64,000 nt of DNA from Isoetes taiwanensis (GCA_021234155.1 JAJEKV010000047.1:794494-858493); one strand, 5' to 3'. Shown: positions 37,201 to 52,200, counted from the stretch's first letter. Made by a program: numbers and translations. Notes: a model not told the origin generated them from the letters alone.

Positions 37201-40200
37201 GAGCCGCATCGACCAGTGGAGCAAGGTGACGAAAGCACGATAGGGCTTTCAGCAAATTTGAGGATCGGGCCATCACAAACATGGCTCACGCCTTTTATGC
37301 ATTTTTGTTTTTGAATTCACTTGTTTCCTCCTTGCCAGCTATGCAGACTGAAGCCTCGCCTCTTATTCAGGCTTTGAAATCGAAGGAGACTAGTGAATAT
37401 GAGCTCTACTCTCTATAATTTGTTCAGTTAAAACTAGTATTTGGTTCTTATTTTTTCCATTAAGAATCAGGTTTCCAAAGGGTGTTCGTTTCTGTTGAGA
37501 CGACAAAGCGCCTGCGGAGGTAATTTCGTATTGAGCTTGCCCCAAAAATCTTGTCAAGATTTTACCGGATCATTCTTAACAAGCGAAATGTTCACAATTG
37601 ATCCCTTGCTTAGATATTAAAAGGATTTGAAATGTCAGATATTTCTTGCCGCTTCTCTATGTTTGGCCGAAAATGTTAAGCTTGACTTCTATTTTTTTGT
37701 GAAGCATTAACCTAACTTGAGTGTGAGTTGGAAATGGTCCCAATTGGGTTGAACTCTTAGTAAATTTGACAAGGAGGCAAATTAGTTGACCAAGTGGCCA
37801 ATATTTTCATAGATTGAAAAAAGAAAAAGAAAAGTTTTAATATAGAATGTGAATTCAAAAATTATAAGTCAATCACTACTTCACTAGAATGGCCGAAAAG
37901 GAGAGAGTTGACTACATGTCATTTAATCATCTAAAGAGTGTCTAAGATAGTTAACATTACTAACTACTCAAATTGTTAATGGAAAACTAGCTTTAGTTAA
38001 GTCAAATACTGACCTACTTGACTAATTAGTCAAATAATTGATCATAGCTATATTTTTATGAAGAATAGAATAGAATAGAATAGAATAGATTTTTTAACGT
38101 CCACGAAGACCAAGAGGCCATGAAACCCATACAATGGCGTAGTGCAATCATTACTACTAAAATTGAAAAACCCCTGCCTCGAAAGTTTTTCAAGGGAAAA
38201 ACCTTTACAGTAATAATGTACTAGACAAGCAAGAAGAAAATATAAGTAGGTGATGACTACTGAGGGCGCAATAATTGAAGACGCTCATCCAAGACCTCAA
38301 GTATGTATAATGCCAAGTCGTGCACAGATGGGGCTCTAAGAAGTTGTTGAGAAGTTGAGAAGAGTCACATTGACTAGAGAGTCCACCACTTGACTGGATT
38401 TTACTCGTCAGTCAGGCAATACACAAAACTAGCAATTTGAAAAAGTTAGCTTACAGAGAATCCTAGCAATATATCTCATGCATTATATCTCTTCATTCTT
38501 TACGCTTCCTTGTGAAGTGGCCATGAACATTGTAAAGTTAGTAAGGGAAGGATCAGCTTCAGCCATGTACAGTAGTGGGGACAGGTTCCATCTAGATGTA
38601 TTTTGTGTCCCATAAACTTTGTGACTTTGCATGGCTGTTAAAAATGTATATATCTATCTAACTACCTATCTACCTATCTATCTATCTATCTTTTATGACT
38701 AGTGTGGGAATGCATCACCTAAGTGGTCCATAATCGGTATAATGGGAATGCATGTTTTCGAGAAGTTTAGTCTTAATTTATTTTAGTCTTAAATTAACGA
38801 TTTAATAGAATGGAATAGAATAGAGTAGAATAGAATAGAGTAGAGTAGAGTAGAGTAGAATAGAGTAGAATAGAATAGAATAGAATAGAATAGAATAGAA
38901 TAGAATAGAATAGAATAGAATAGAAGAGTTTTTATCGTCCACGGAGACCAATCGGCCTATGGATCCCAACAAAATGGCGCCGTAGACTTATTACTATTCG
39001 AATTAAAAACCCTTGCCCAGAGGGTTTTCAAGGGAAAAATCGTGACAGAAATAAGATTGCTGTCAAACTGTACAATTATATACCATGAGGAAAATATATA
39101 CACGTTAGGCGAGTGTCCGAGGACGTAGTTGATCCTGTTGATACATGACCTCTTGAAGGTATGATCCATCATCCATACCGAGGCCGTGCTCAATATCTCA
39201 TGTAGCTGCTGGCTAGGCCTGACCAACTCAGTGTAGCGTGCCCGGATTTGATCATATGTTGGATAGCTCTGAAGGGTGTGGCATTTGTCTCCCACTGCTT
39301 CCACTTGGCAACGTTGACAAAGCCGGTTTTCGTGGCTCCCCAATCCATCTCCCCTTCTCAATTCGGAGGCGGTGTGCATCTGTCCGAATTGAGGCAATGA
39401 ATTTGCACTTCTTCATGGACAAATGGGTGCACAGGTATCGTTGCAGGCCCCGTTCCAACGTGGGGGTTTTATATGGCACTGCTAATGTGCCGTCTTAACT
39501 TATTCAAGGGCCTAACATCCCAGAGCTTGTTGAGGAACCATGTGTTAAGGTACTGTCACAGTAGCGATCGGCTCCGTTTGCACTTGAATGCACCTGTTCC
39601 CCAGCACATTCCATCTAGCCAACCATTGAGCCCTCGTTTTTCGCCAGCAAGCCTTCAAGCATCGAGGTCCCATTTGCCATGGTGTAAGCCAGGTTAGGGA
39701 GACAAGCGACAAGTGTCATCGATACTGCCCACCCTCTGGAAGTAAATGATGTGGCAGTCAAAGACCCACCTTTGCAGAGGCAAGAAGCCTGTCTCCAGAA
39801 ACAAGCTTGTAGCTATTGCATCAATTCGCACGGGGTCCCACAGGCTACGGATTGAGACAGGTAGATGGGAGCGGCCGCAATTGCCGCGAGAAGCGAGACT
39901 ATGTGCCTCGCTGCCGCCATGTGTTATTGAAGATAAAAGCCATACTCTTCCGAAGTTGCCCCGCTTTTGAGATAGTCCGAATCATTTTTGACCTTAGCAT
40001 TCCATTCCACGCCTAATAACTTCTCAACAAGACCATGTGTGCATGACTTGGCATTATACATACTTGAGGTTCTAGATAAACGTCTGCAATTACTAAGCCC
40101 TCTGTAGTAATTATCTCTGCTTGTCTAGTATCATCATTATTGCAAAGGTTTTTCCCTTGAAAACCTTTCGAGGCAGGGGTTTTTTAATCCTAGTAGTAAT

Positions 40201-43200
40201 GATTGTACTAGCCCATTGTATGGGTCCCATGACCTATTGGTCTCCGTGGACGTTAAAAAATTTATTCTATTCTATTCCTATAACAGTATTTGATATGGCA
40301 CTGTGGACTTCACCCTCGGTGCTCGTCCTAAGAAAGTTTTTTGCACCTGCTCCAAGTCATTTCAAGTGGCAAGAGACACCACCGGGCCCCAGACTTCGAC
40401 CCCATATAAAAGGACAGGCTCTACTAATACCCTAAATAGGTGCAAACGGTGGACCCAATCTCAAAGCTCTACCCTATGACTATTGTTTTGCATGACATTG
40501 CTGCTGCTCGTAGCTGGATGGAAGTGTCCCAGTACATGGCAGACAAAGACTCCAGTCCCAAATATTTGTAGGTGGGTATCACTTCCACATCTTAACTGTC
40601 GTGTTGATGATATGAGGACCACTTTGGTCTTGGCCAAGTTGACGCGCATGTCAGTCGCCTGGCAGAATGTATCGAGATGGCACTACATGTCCGCTTGAGT
40701 GTAAGCTAGAAGGTCCACATCATCAATATATATATAAGATGCCTTGTGGTCTGGTGCAAAAGTTGTACTCCGTCGCCTCCATTGGCAGCAAGCCAGCTCT
40801 CTAACTGATCAATGTATAGCCCAAACAGTGTGGGAGAGAGAGGGCATCCCTGGCAGATCCTGATACTGCTCTCAAATGGATGGCTTCCTAGTTGCAACTT
40901 GCCTGAGCAGTTTCATGTAGCCTGTACACTATATTCTACAACTCCACAGGGATCCTCAACTATCACAACCTTGCCTAAAGCTTTTCTCGGGGCACTGTGT
41001 CAAAAGCCTTGGTGAAATCTAAGAAGCAGCAATACAGGTCTTGCCGACAGTTCATCCTGTCCTCACCAGAGTCTGCAGTGTGAAATGGGAAAGCACAACA
41101 TTTTTTTTTGTTAAGGGATAACCAAGTAGTTAAGTTAACCTAACTTAATTGCGAGTAAGAAAACACCTATAGCAATTACATAAGAAAGAAGAAGAATACA
41201 TGAAACTTACTTTACTATTGTTAAGTTGCTCTTGCAATTGTTCACATCGTTTATGAGCACAACATACATCTTGTTCTGCTATTTGGCACTTAGCTAACAT
41301 ATCCGTCCTCTCTTCTTCACATTTGATCAGCCGTGTACGTTGCATCTCCAAACTGTACAATAACTAATCTTAGAAAAAAACAAAATATAGCAATCATTTG
41401 CATGCACTTGCAGATATACACGCCTTTACATTACAATATCATCTAAGTTATGCTATACGCATAAAATTCCATCATCATAATTATAATAGAAATGAAACAA
41501 TTATGATTCTAATGTCTGTGTCTCCAACCAATAGGGCAACATATAAGTGACACATAATCATAATCAATTTATTTTTGCATATATTACATCCTAATAGTAT
41601 AGAGATAAACAAGCTGCCAAGGTACTATGGATTGGCCCAATGCCATAGATGCCTAACAGAATATTTGATCCAAATGAATATATACCATTCAATTAATGGA
41701 TATATAATGTTTCTATGTTTGGATCTAGGCACTATTCAAATATATCATTTATATCTTTCTTTCTTTTTTACATTCCACTAGCTAAGTTCTAATTAGTTGT
41801 TTACTTACTACATACTTGAAACTTTGTCCACTAGTATATAGTGTGAAAGTTTGTTCTTATTAACCATCGGGACATAACTTTGACAATATCTCAAAATTAG
41901 ACTAGATCTCTCCATTTGAAAAATGTAAATCTTATTAGCTATTTACGATTTCGTAATATTCTCCTTCTAGAGTAATTTTTATTGTCCATGATTATTCTAT
42001 AAGGCTACGAGCTCAAGGTCCTTCTTTTTTATGGCAAAGAAATTTTTGGTATATAAGATAAACACAAAAGGTAGAACAACAACATTGACCCTCAGACATG
42101 CTCAGTTTATGCAAAAGATGCCAAAACCTAAACTAATTGTCCTTTACTAGGGGCAATAAAAAAATATTAATGGTGAGATATCAATGTCTATAAGACATGG
42201 TTGACATGTGGAAAACCTATTCTAAAACACATGAAAGCACCCATTTGAGCTGCTGCTGCACACAAATTGTCAATTGGGAATTACATGGCAATAAGTTAAA
42301 TCTTGCAGTACAAATTCTTAAAGTCATGATGTTTGAATGTTCAAGAAACTATTACACTGCTTCATGATTGTCCTTCAGACATTGTAGTGAACTTTCATAT
42401 TCTGCCTGCATACTTTGTTTAGCACGATCTGTCTCTATTATTCTTCTCTCCTAAAACAAAATGGTAATTTATAGTGCTCAATAAACATGACTAGCTATTT
42501 CACAATAAAATAATAAATTGTGAAATATTGTGAAATACCTTATCAGCAATTGACATATGTAGTTGTATAAGCTCCTGCCTCATAGCTACTATGCTCTCTT
42601 TATTCTAAGAATAGAAAAAATGACATTAGATTATGATGATCCTAGCATGCTTTTCCATAACTATAACCTATAACCATGTGTCATGAGATCTAATCTGCAT
42701 CCATTATGCATTATTTGAAAGAAGCTTGCAAAAAAAGGCTATTTCTTCCCTTCCTTTCCTTTCCATTACACGAACCAAGATCGCAAAGAAAACTTCAGAC
42801 AACACCAATAGAGCATAATCGAGAAATTGAACCACGAATCTAGAAGGTTCTTGGTGAAAATAAAGAGAACAGGTAGAAAAAAAAGAAAAAGAAAAAGAAA
42901 AAAAAGAGATATGAAAATGGGATATGCAATTGAATGGCTACAATATCTGGATCGCACAGGGACATTTCCATAATAATACTAAAGGGGGCAGCAATAATTC
43001 AAAAAATAAAAGATACAAGAGGCATTGACGAAATTAAGAAATAATTGATTGATTGATTATGACTCACTTGATTCCAAATAAGATCAAATGTAAATATCAT
43101 GTGTGCTCACCAAGTTTAGAGATGGTTCCTGTCCTATGATGGTCAAGTCATCAAGAATTTAGAAAATGACTTTGCATGAATACCAAATTTCTCTCTTTTC

Positions 43201-46200
43201 TGTGAAGTTTAAAATTCTAGAAAGGCATGCTGCTCATCTTCTACAATGCTCCAACAAGAAGGATATATTCTTTTCACCGTTATATACAGATGAACCATAA
43301 AAACTATATTACCATATTTACCAAATGCCCTCCAAAATGAAGGGCATTTTGGTACCCTCTTTGGTATTTTTGGCAAAAAGTAGAGGCATTATGGTAATTT
43401 TTCCTAATTTTGATAATTTATATCACTAGGTGTAAGGAAAATAGGCTTATTCCCTATAGTACTGTCGAACATGAAGGTAAAAGAGGTTTTGGATATTGGA
43501 CCTTTGTTGTATATATTAAACGTGTTCCACTATTTCTCCTGTTTATGGTGGATTCACACCTTCATTTGTGTGAATTACGTGTAGCTCATACATCAATTCG
43601 ATTTAATTCAATATGGTTCGTTTCAGTTTCTACTCTGAATGTCTTAAATTTGTTGGTAATTACCAATACATATGCCTTCAATACAAAAAAAGAAAAGAAA
43701 AAAAAAAGGACACTCAAGGGGTAAGATCCAAGTACATACCTTTCACAGTCAAACCTTTCATAGTGAAATGGTAGGATCCAGCCCAAAAAGATATGTCACA
43801 CATAGGATAAGAATACGAGCTAACATGATAGATAGGAGTTAATTGTAGAAACTTACTATATGATGTAAAATTTATGTACATGGAATATGGGGCATACTTC
43901 CTTTATACCATTATCGTGTAGATCAAGACAAGGAAAATTTGCTAAAATAAAAGCATTGCCAGGGATCAAGGGATAGGAATAATCCACCAATGACAATAAA
44001 TGGGATATACAATAAGGGAATAACCAATAGAGGTCAGGAAGTGCGAAGGTTAATCAAGTATATATTGGAAAAAGAAAATTGGCATAAATAGCACAATAGC
44101 CATGGCAAGGTTGTTTTTAAAGAATAACAAACATGAGATTAAATCTAAACATAATATTGAAATAAGAAGATGGAAAGAACAATGGACACCTACAATAATG
44201 TCAGAAATGCATGAACAAAAAACAATTTAATTGCAGATTTTAACCTCAAACAGAAATATAGAAGATGTAAATAAACATAGAATTGACAATCACGATCTAA
44301 GAATAAAAAAAATAGATGCAAAAGGAAAAGTATATTATGAAATCCATCCTATGTGTAAGGGACAAAAAGAAGTGCCTAGAGATATACAACTCGATGTCTC
44401 ATAGCACACCATCTGCTACCAAAGTTCTTAAGTTCTTATTAACATTAGATTTTGGAAACTTCAAGTATACATCATTACAAAATTAGAACAAGTTCAAAAG
44501 CAAATCAAAGAAGTTGCACCACGTATTGTACCTTTAGATTGCTCTAAGTTCAAGATTTTTGCACAAAGGAAGCATGTGATAGAAAATAGATTCATGCAGT
44601 TGGTTTAAAGAAAGATGCAATTTGGTTTCATGCAATTTGTGAGATGCATCCAAATCGAGCACAAACTAATTGAATAATTCTCCCTCAAGAGTAATGCGAC
44701 GATTTAATGCTCAAGCCTATGTACTTACCATGGTACATAGGCTCTATCAAATATTTTCTATCAAGTGAAGGAACATATTGACTCATTTTTAGCAGGTGTT
44801 ACACTTAGCATGATTGGTCAGACATTATCAACACTACTCCCAGTTTTCATGGATGACAAACAGAGTAAAATTCTAAGGGAGTAAAATTCTTGCAGACTTT
44901 GATGGGTTAGACATTATAGACTATGAAGCAAAAGACATGCCAAGAAAATACCGATGTGTGATGGAAATTAGTTGGGTGCAAATCGAAAGTAAATGGATTT
45001 ATATGACCTACGATCAGAATCTAGTCTTCCACTCCCTCCTATCGGCTCCCAGATTTCCATGATTCTATACATACACCCAGTCTTTTTCATCCTTGCACTA
45101 TGATTAGGATTGGAGAATGGCCAGTGAAACTCAAGACCCATGCCTTCTAGATGGGATTTCCTTGAAGTTTTCATTGTCCATGACCTTATACAGTTCAACA
45201 TAAGGATTTGTTTAGACTATGCATGGATACTAAGCACAACCTATGTGACATGGCTAGGAAACAAGATACCTTGGGTTTGTTAGAGCCTAGATAATAGCAG
45301 ACTTGCAAGTAAGATGATTTTGTGTTTTCCATAATCAAATGTCCTCTGAAGTTTGGGTATAATGCAAAGGTATGGCTATTGGAAACATGGTTTAGTTCAA
45401 GCATATTACCTTTTCTATTTCCTTTAAGTGCAATCTTTCCAGTCTTTGTAGCTCCCGTTGATGTAGCTCAGATGCATGTTGCACACGGGTCTTGTAATCT
45501 TCATGCAAATTTAATGTCTCTTTGGAGCAATGAGTTTGTAAGAATGATAGTTCCTTATTGTGTTGTTCTTTCAGTGCTTTAAGTTTTTCTGCAAATCTAG
45601 CTTCTTGATCCTGGAAAAACAACATTATAGCACATGTTATTCATATAAAACAAATCTAACCACTAAATCTGATGTAGCCACAACCTCAAGAGCATGTTTA
45701 TGTTCGACGATCAAGCATTCACATCTCTTATTAGCTTCTACAAGAGTTGTCTCCTGTTCCGAAACCAACTTCTCATGCTTTAACAACATTTTAGCTCTTT
45801 CTTCAATAAGACGTAAGTTACTTTTGCTAATTTGTTCTTCCATTTCGTTCTTCTGTTGTGAAAGTTCTGTAACCTATTATAGAAAAGCCCAAATAGAATT
45901 TGCAGATGAATGTAATCTTTCTCGAGCTTTTGAAGACTTAGACACACTTTTCTCTCATTTTGTTATTCAGATTACTAGTGCTAGAAGTTGTAAAACGACA
46001 TGATACCTTCTCTGCTTCTAACCTTGACCTTAGCTTTAACAAATGGACCTAAATTTGAACAGCAAACATAGCCTTTGTTACAAATATATAGGACAAAATG
46101 TGAATGGCGATGATGAGAGAAGCAACCTCATGGCTATTGGCAAGAGCACAAAGTGCATCAGAATGCCCTTTCTTCAATATTTGAATGGTAGAAGAAGTAT

Positions 46201-49200
46201 TTGTGCGTTCTTCCTCTAGCCTATCAGACCACTTCTTGTTGCACCTAAATAGTTAATACAACATTACCTTGTAGCTAAAGAAGAGATTAAATGAGAATGT
46301 TGTATAGATTGGGCGTGCATTCCATAGTTTGCATTTCTTAAAATTCCCAAAGGTTTCAACAGGGGATCTTGATTATTATGAATGCCAGTTTCTGTACTAT
46401 TAATATAGGTTTGTCATATATGTGGCTAATTGATGCTAGCACGACTCATTTAATATAATTGCTATGTAGAACCAGATGGCTGCTTGTGATAAAGCACTTG
46501 TATATCCTTTCTATGTTTAAACCTCCTCATATCTCATGCTTTGATTGACTGCTTCAAATAGACTACATGCCCATAAAAACATTTATTCAAAATGGTGTTC
46601 TGATATGTGCTACCTATGGAAACATCATATGTTGAGTCTATACTCCATATTTTGGTGATCTTGCAAGCCTCTACATATCCTCCCTTATTAAAATTCATAT
46701 TAAGTGCAAATGCAATGAACTGACGTACATTTGAAGCTCACCCAAGAAGCTTTGGCGTATAGCAAATTCAGATGACTCTTGTGAGAGCTCATGCTCAATA
46801 ATCTGCTGTTTTAGATGGCTAATTTCATTTATCTGCTCTTGATGCCTAGCCTTGAGCTGTTCTGCCAAGTGTGCAAATGTGTTACTCTTTCATTTTGTTT
46901 TATAATTAAAAAAATCAGCAAATCAATACCTGGTCAGTTATAATGTGATGCCTTGTTTCAAGTTCTGTAAATTTCATTACCGAGGCCTTGGAGGTGGTCT
47001 CAAAATGCGCACGTACCTAGGATACAAAGTTATACGAAAATTTCACAACAGCACTATGGCATAGACCAGCCTATAACAATGCACACTTAATGGGATACTC
47101 CTTTCATTCTTTGAGCAAAAAAAAAGAGGTGCAAAGATGAATTTTACAGCAAAGATAAACATGATTATAGAAGGTCAGGCCAATCCCACTAGTCAGCCAT
47201 GGCAAAAATATTTCTTAGTTAAGAAATCCTTTATCATCCAAAGGAGATGCATCCTTTGTTGGTTTCGATATGACAAGAAGGCAAACTATCTAGCTTTGCT
47301 CATATTCACATAAAGAACAAGTCATAATCTAAATTGCTTTTAAAGGTCTTCCTGAACCAAACAAAATGCTAAGAAAATCCCCTTTGTTTGAGTGCAAAAA
47401 GTTTTCATAACTTTAACTTCAAAGACTTTTCAGCTTAAAACACAATATCTGCACTAAGATTACCTCATCCGTGGATTTTGAAAACTCCTCTGCTTGAATT
47501 TGAAGAGATTTTGTATTGGCATCTAGTTCGTTCCCAAATCTTTCTAGATTATCAAGCTTTTTCTCTAAAGTTTCCATCTGTGATGATTTGAATTCGTGGT
47601 GAAAGATAAATTTACAGTAGTTAATAACAGCAAGACTAATAAAAAGGTCATTGTAGACTTTTGTGGTACATCAGACACAATGTGCATATAGGTAATAGCT
47701 AAGAAAAAATTCTCACTAAAATTCTTTTAAAGTTATGTAAAAATGCATTTTCTAAGTTTAGACTTGTTAATTCCCTTCATATGATTTCTAATCCTCGGAG
47801 AGATACCCAAAAAATGCATGCCAGTAATTGAGTACCCAGATCCTTGCTAGTAATTGAATCTAAAATGTGCCATAACCATGCCATCGGCATTTTGAGAACA
47901 TGGGCATGGTGTTGTACTTAATCTCATATGACTCTAATGCTTAAATCTACCTCACAACATTAAATGATCGAGACATTATTAGCATTAGCAAGAGAAGCTT
48001 TTAGCACATGTTGTTATTTTTACTGCCTTTATTTGGATCATGCAATGGCAATGACAAATTGCCCTAATATTTGCAGTGTAGAGTGGAAAATAGTGCTCCT
48101 TGAAATGAACAATCTACGGCTTCACGTGGCATACATGGCATGGATCTTGGTAGATACAAGCTATTAGGCCTCTTCATTTGCCCCTTTCCTTCATTCGCTT
48201 TCTTGTTGTTAAGCACATCTAGCTTGCTGAGACGTGAAAATTCATTTCTAAGTCTGAATTATTGCATGCAACGAGATGGTATTGACATAGGTGGTTCTCA
48301 GTGCTTGAGAGAGTAGAATATGTACTCCAATGTTTGCATATACAAATGCCATGATGCACCTTTTGAAGACATCTACATTTCTAGAAAACTTACAATTTTG
48401 GCACTTCATTTGGCCAAAGACAAAAAGGCACATTTAAGATTGCATGCAAAAGTATATGGCATGTTAGCTTGTTTCGTTGCTTGCATAAGCCAACCCGATT
48501 GTTACATATGCTTGGAACGACAACTGGAAATGTCGTTAAACAGATTTTATTACATCTTTATAATACACAAAAGGGGCATGAGTAGACATGACCACTGAGT
48601 TGACTCATGTTTACCTCACAAGTTAAAGCGTGCAATTTAGACAAACAGTTTCTTTCCATCAACAGGAAACGTTCTTCCTCATGGAACATCATCCCAGGAC
48701 CTTCTGGCGAAGAGAGCTTAGGAGACTAGTGCTTCCCACAGGAAACATCACCCCCCTCCAGCAGTGGGGGCAATACCTACAACAGCTCTACAATCTTGGG
48801 GGTGCACAGGCAGCATTACCCCCGCAGCAGGGCCCGATGCTAGAAATCGCAAAGGCGGAGGTAGCACAGGGGCTGCAGCATCTAACCAATGGAAAAGTGC
48901 TAGAGCTCGACGGCATCCAGGCAGTGTTACTCAAGTGGACAGGACCATCCATGGCACCGGTACAAATCGTTATGCTCAACAGTGGACCATTAGTAGGATT
49001 GTCCCAATCTACAAGGCAGGAGACCCACACTACCCGACCAGTTATCGGACCATCATGATCAGCTCAGTGTTTGCAAACCTCCTCGCCGGGATCCTCAAGC
49101 AGTAGTTGACAAGATAGGCAGAGGCAATAGAAGTACGGGCACTCACACATCCAGGATTGAGGCCGAGGCACTCAACTATTGATCACATCTTCATGCTACA

Positions 49201-52200
49201 GACTTTGGTTAAGGACAGCAGGAACCATCGACAAGATCTGTATAGCTGCTTTGAAGACTTTCCCAAGGCTTTTGACACTCTGCCTGGGGAAAAGATGTGG
49301 ACAAAATTGCAACAGCTGGAGGTCCCTGTGGAACTGCACAACGGGGTGTAAAGGTTATATGAGACATTCTCAGGCCGGCTGCAACTAGCGGACCAACCAA
49401 GAGCAGCATCGGGGTCCACCAGGGATGCCCTCTCTCTCCCACACTATTTGACCTGATACATTGTTGGAGAGATGGCTTGCTGACAATGGAGGCAATGGAG
49501 CTCAACATCTACAGATCACTAGGCAGTTGATCTATGCTGATGATGTGGATCTCTTGGCTCACACTCAGGCAGACATGCAACGCCATCTCGATGCCCTAGA
49601 CACATTTTACCAGGCGACTGACTTGCGTGTCAACTTGGCCAAGACCAAGGTGGTCCTCATATCGTCCGCACGCCAACCAAGGGACCAACCCTCAGGCCAA
49701 AATGTCGAAGTGGTTCCCACTTACAAATATTTGGGGGTGGAGGTCCCGTTTGCCATGAACTGGGACAATTCCACCCGGTTACGAGCCGCAACAGGTTGGA
49801 AGGCACTCTATGCAATGCAGAACAATAGCCACAAGGTGGAGCTGTATGATTGGGCCCATCAGTCGCATATTCAAGGTACTAGTGGAACCTGTGCTTTTGT
49901 ATAGGGTCGAGGTCTGGGGCCCGGTAGTTTCCCTCGCCACTTGGAATGACTTGGAGAAGATGCAGAAAGCTTTATTGGCATGGGCCATGGGGGTAAAGTC
50001 CACAGTTCCTTATCAAATACTGTTGTAAAATACAGGCTTTTTGCCTCTTCAGAGGGGTGGCCTTGACAGAAACATCATCTACTTCCAGAAGGTTGTCAGT
50101 ATGGATGATACTTGCCTCCCTAACCTCGCTTACACCGTGGCAATGGGGCCTCAACGCCTAAAGTCCTGCTGGCAGGAAAAGAGAGCTCAGTAGTTGGCCG
50201 GATGGAATGTGCAGGAGCACAGATGCATCCGAGCAAATGGAGGCAGACTGCCACAGTCTCAGACAATACCTTGATACATGCTTCCTCAGCAAGCTATAGG
50301 ATGTCAGCACCCTTGAATAGGTCAAGACGGTACATTATCAATGCCACATAAACCCATGCTGGAGCGGGACCTGCAATGCTACCTGTGCACCCATCTACCC
50401 ATGAAAAAGCGCAGATCCATTGCCTCTATCCGCACAGGCACACACCTGGATTGAGACGGGGAGATGGATTGGGGAGCCAAGCCAGGAGAGGCTTTGTCAA
50501 TGCTGCCAAGTTGAAGTGGTGGATGATGCATGCCACACCCTTCAGAGCTATCTGGCATATGATGAAATTTGAACACGCTATATTGAGTTGGTCTGGCCTG
50601 GCTAGGCCTCGATGTAGATGCTGGGATTATACCTTCAAGAGGTCATGGATTGACGGGGGTCCTCGGGCACTCGCCTGATATGTGTACACATTTCCTTCCC
50701 CTCATGATAGATGTCTATACAATTTGACAACGTTCTTATTCCTGTCACGGTTTTTCTCCTCGAAAACCCTTCGAGGCAGAGGTTTTCTTACCGGACAGTA
50801 ACACGTTTGATGCGCCTCCTTTTTGAGTCCCAAAAATGTAGATAAGAGGATAGTGATAAAGATAAAGTTTTTCAAGAAACTTTATCTTACATTTTTTAGA
50901 CATCAATCAAATACTAATGTGAAAGAGTATTTCTACTAACTAATAAGTGCCCCCCTCAACTTCTTCCTCTTCAATGGTAGCAGATGTGGTCGTGGGCATG
51001 GGATAAGCTACTTCGTCCTAAAGTGGCAGTCCTTTTATGGCAGGTTCTTCATCGATGTCTTCGGGTTTATGTGCTTGTCCACAAGTTTAACCCTTGAATA
51101 TCATATCAGTGTCCAGTATGCAAGCATGAATATGATACCATTGAATGTTGCTTTTTTATGTGTGACCACCTCAGACGGTATGGGATTGGTTGTTCTCTCT
51201 TTTTCAAGCTTCCTTAATAAGCCAACAAGTGCTCTTGGCAATTTGCCCAAGTACTTGGACGGACTCACAAAGCCAGGCTTTTCATCTTACAGCAGGGTGG
51301 TTGCTTTGGACTATTTGGAAAAGACGAAGATTGGTAATCTTTAAAGGTTTAGATGTGACAGATAACTGGGTTCTCCAAGAAGCTCAACGTCATATTGCTA
51401 AGTCGTACCAATGTTCTTCATTTGCTCCTCATAAGAGGCGATTGATCTTTAAGGAGTTTTTGGATGTGCACTCTTACGTTTAGGCAGATTGCTCCACTCG
51501 GTGGGTCTCTGCTTATCCACTGAGATTTTATTCCTGTCTTTGCACTTATGCTTGTATTTGATTCTTTGATTAAAAAAAGCTCGACATCCTTTAATAGAAA
51601 AAAAAGCATATCACTCCTGCTCGACAAAGTCTGTGGCACATAGACTAATATATTTAGAATGATTATTCTTATTCGGGCATGATGCAACATTTGGAACTTG
51701 GTCTCACGTAATTTTCGCATGAAAAGTCTATTCACTGGAATCTGCACTAGTGAGTTCCTTTCCAACACCAAGGCCGAACTTTAAAAGTTTCTGTCCAAAT
51801 ATATAAATCAAATCTGATGGCAAGTGATATGGGTACTTGTTCTTACATTGTTTCATTAACTCAAACTCAGTGCATTAGTAGGCGAGTCATAATATGCCAC
51901 TTAGTCAAAATCCGCACATAAAGGGTAGAAGTTAAGTGGCCAAGCTAGTGGAAGTAGTTATGCTGAAGGACTATATAACTAAAATCTGGCTTGCTCATCA
52001 TATCAAGTTTATTCGTCCAAATCTTTTTTTCCTTATTCTCCAGTCTCTTAAACCCATTTCAAACCTCTCTTCCACTTTTTTTTTCGATTCCAAATGCAAG
52101 ACACCATCAAAGGCAGTCTTGAAGTATATATATTATTGCTAGAGGCAATAATTTAAGTTATTATTAGCGTTCATCAAAAGCTGATGATGAGAAGAAGATG

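Noticed and set aside
36960-37450. Possible small gene with a leader-like start (MDTKFIFPF)
   Set aside because: It stops after 26 residues, has no plausible splice partner, and lies inside an intron on the opposite strand.
43410-43724. Solo copia LTR on the + strand
   Set aside because: Only phrase-level resemblance (GGTGGATTCACACC); no terminal TG...CA pair, target duplication or second copy could be found.
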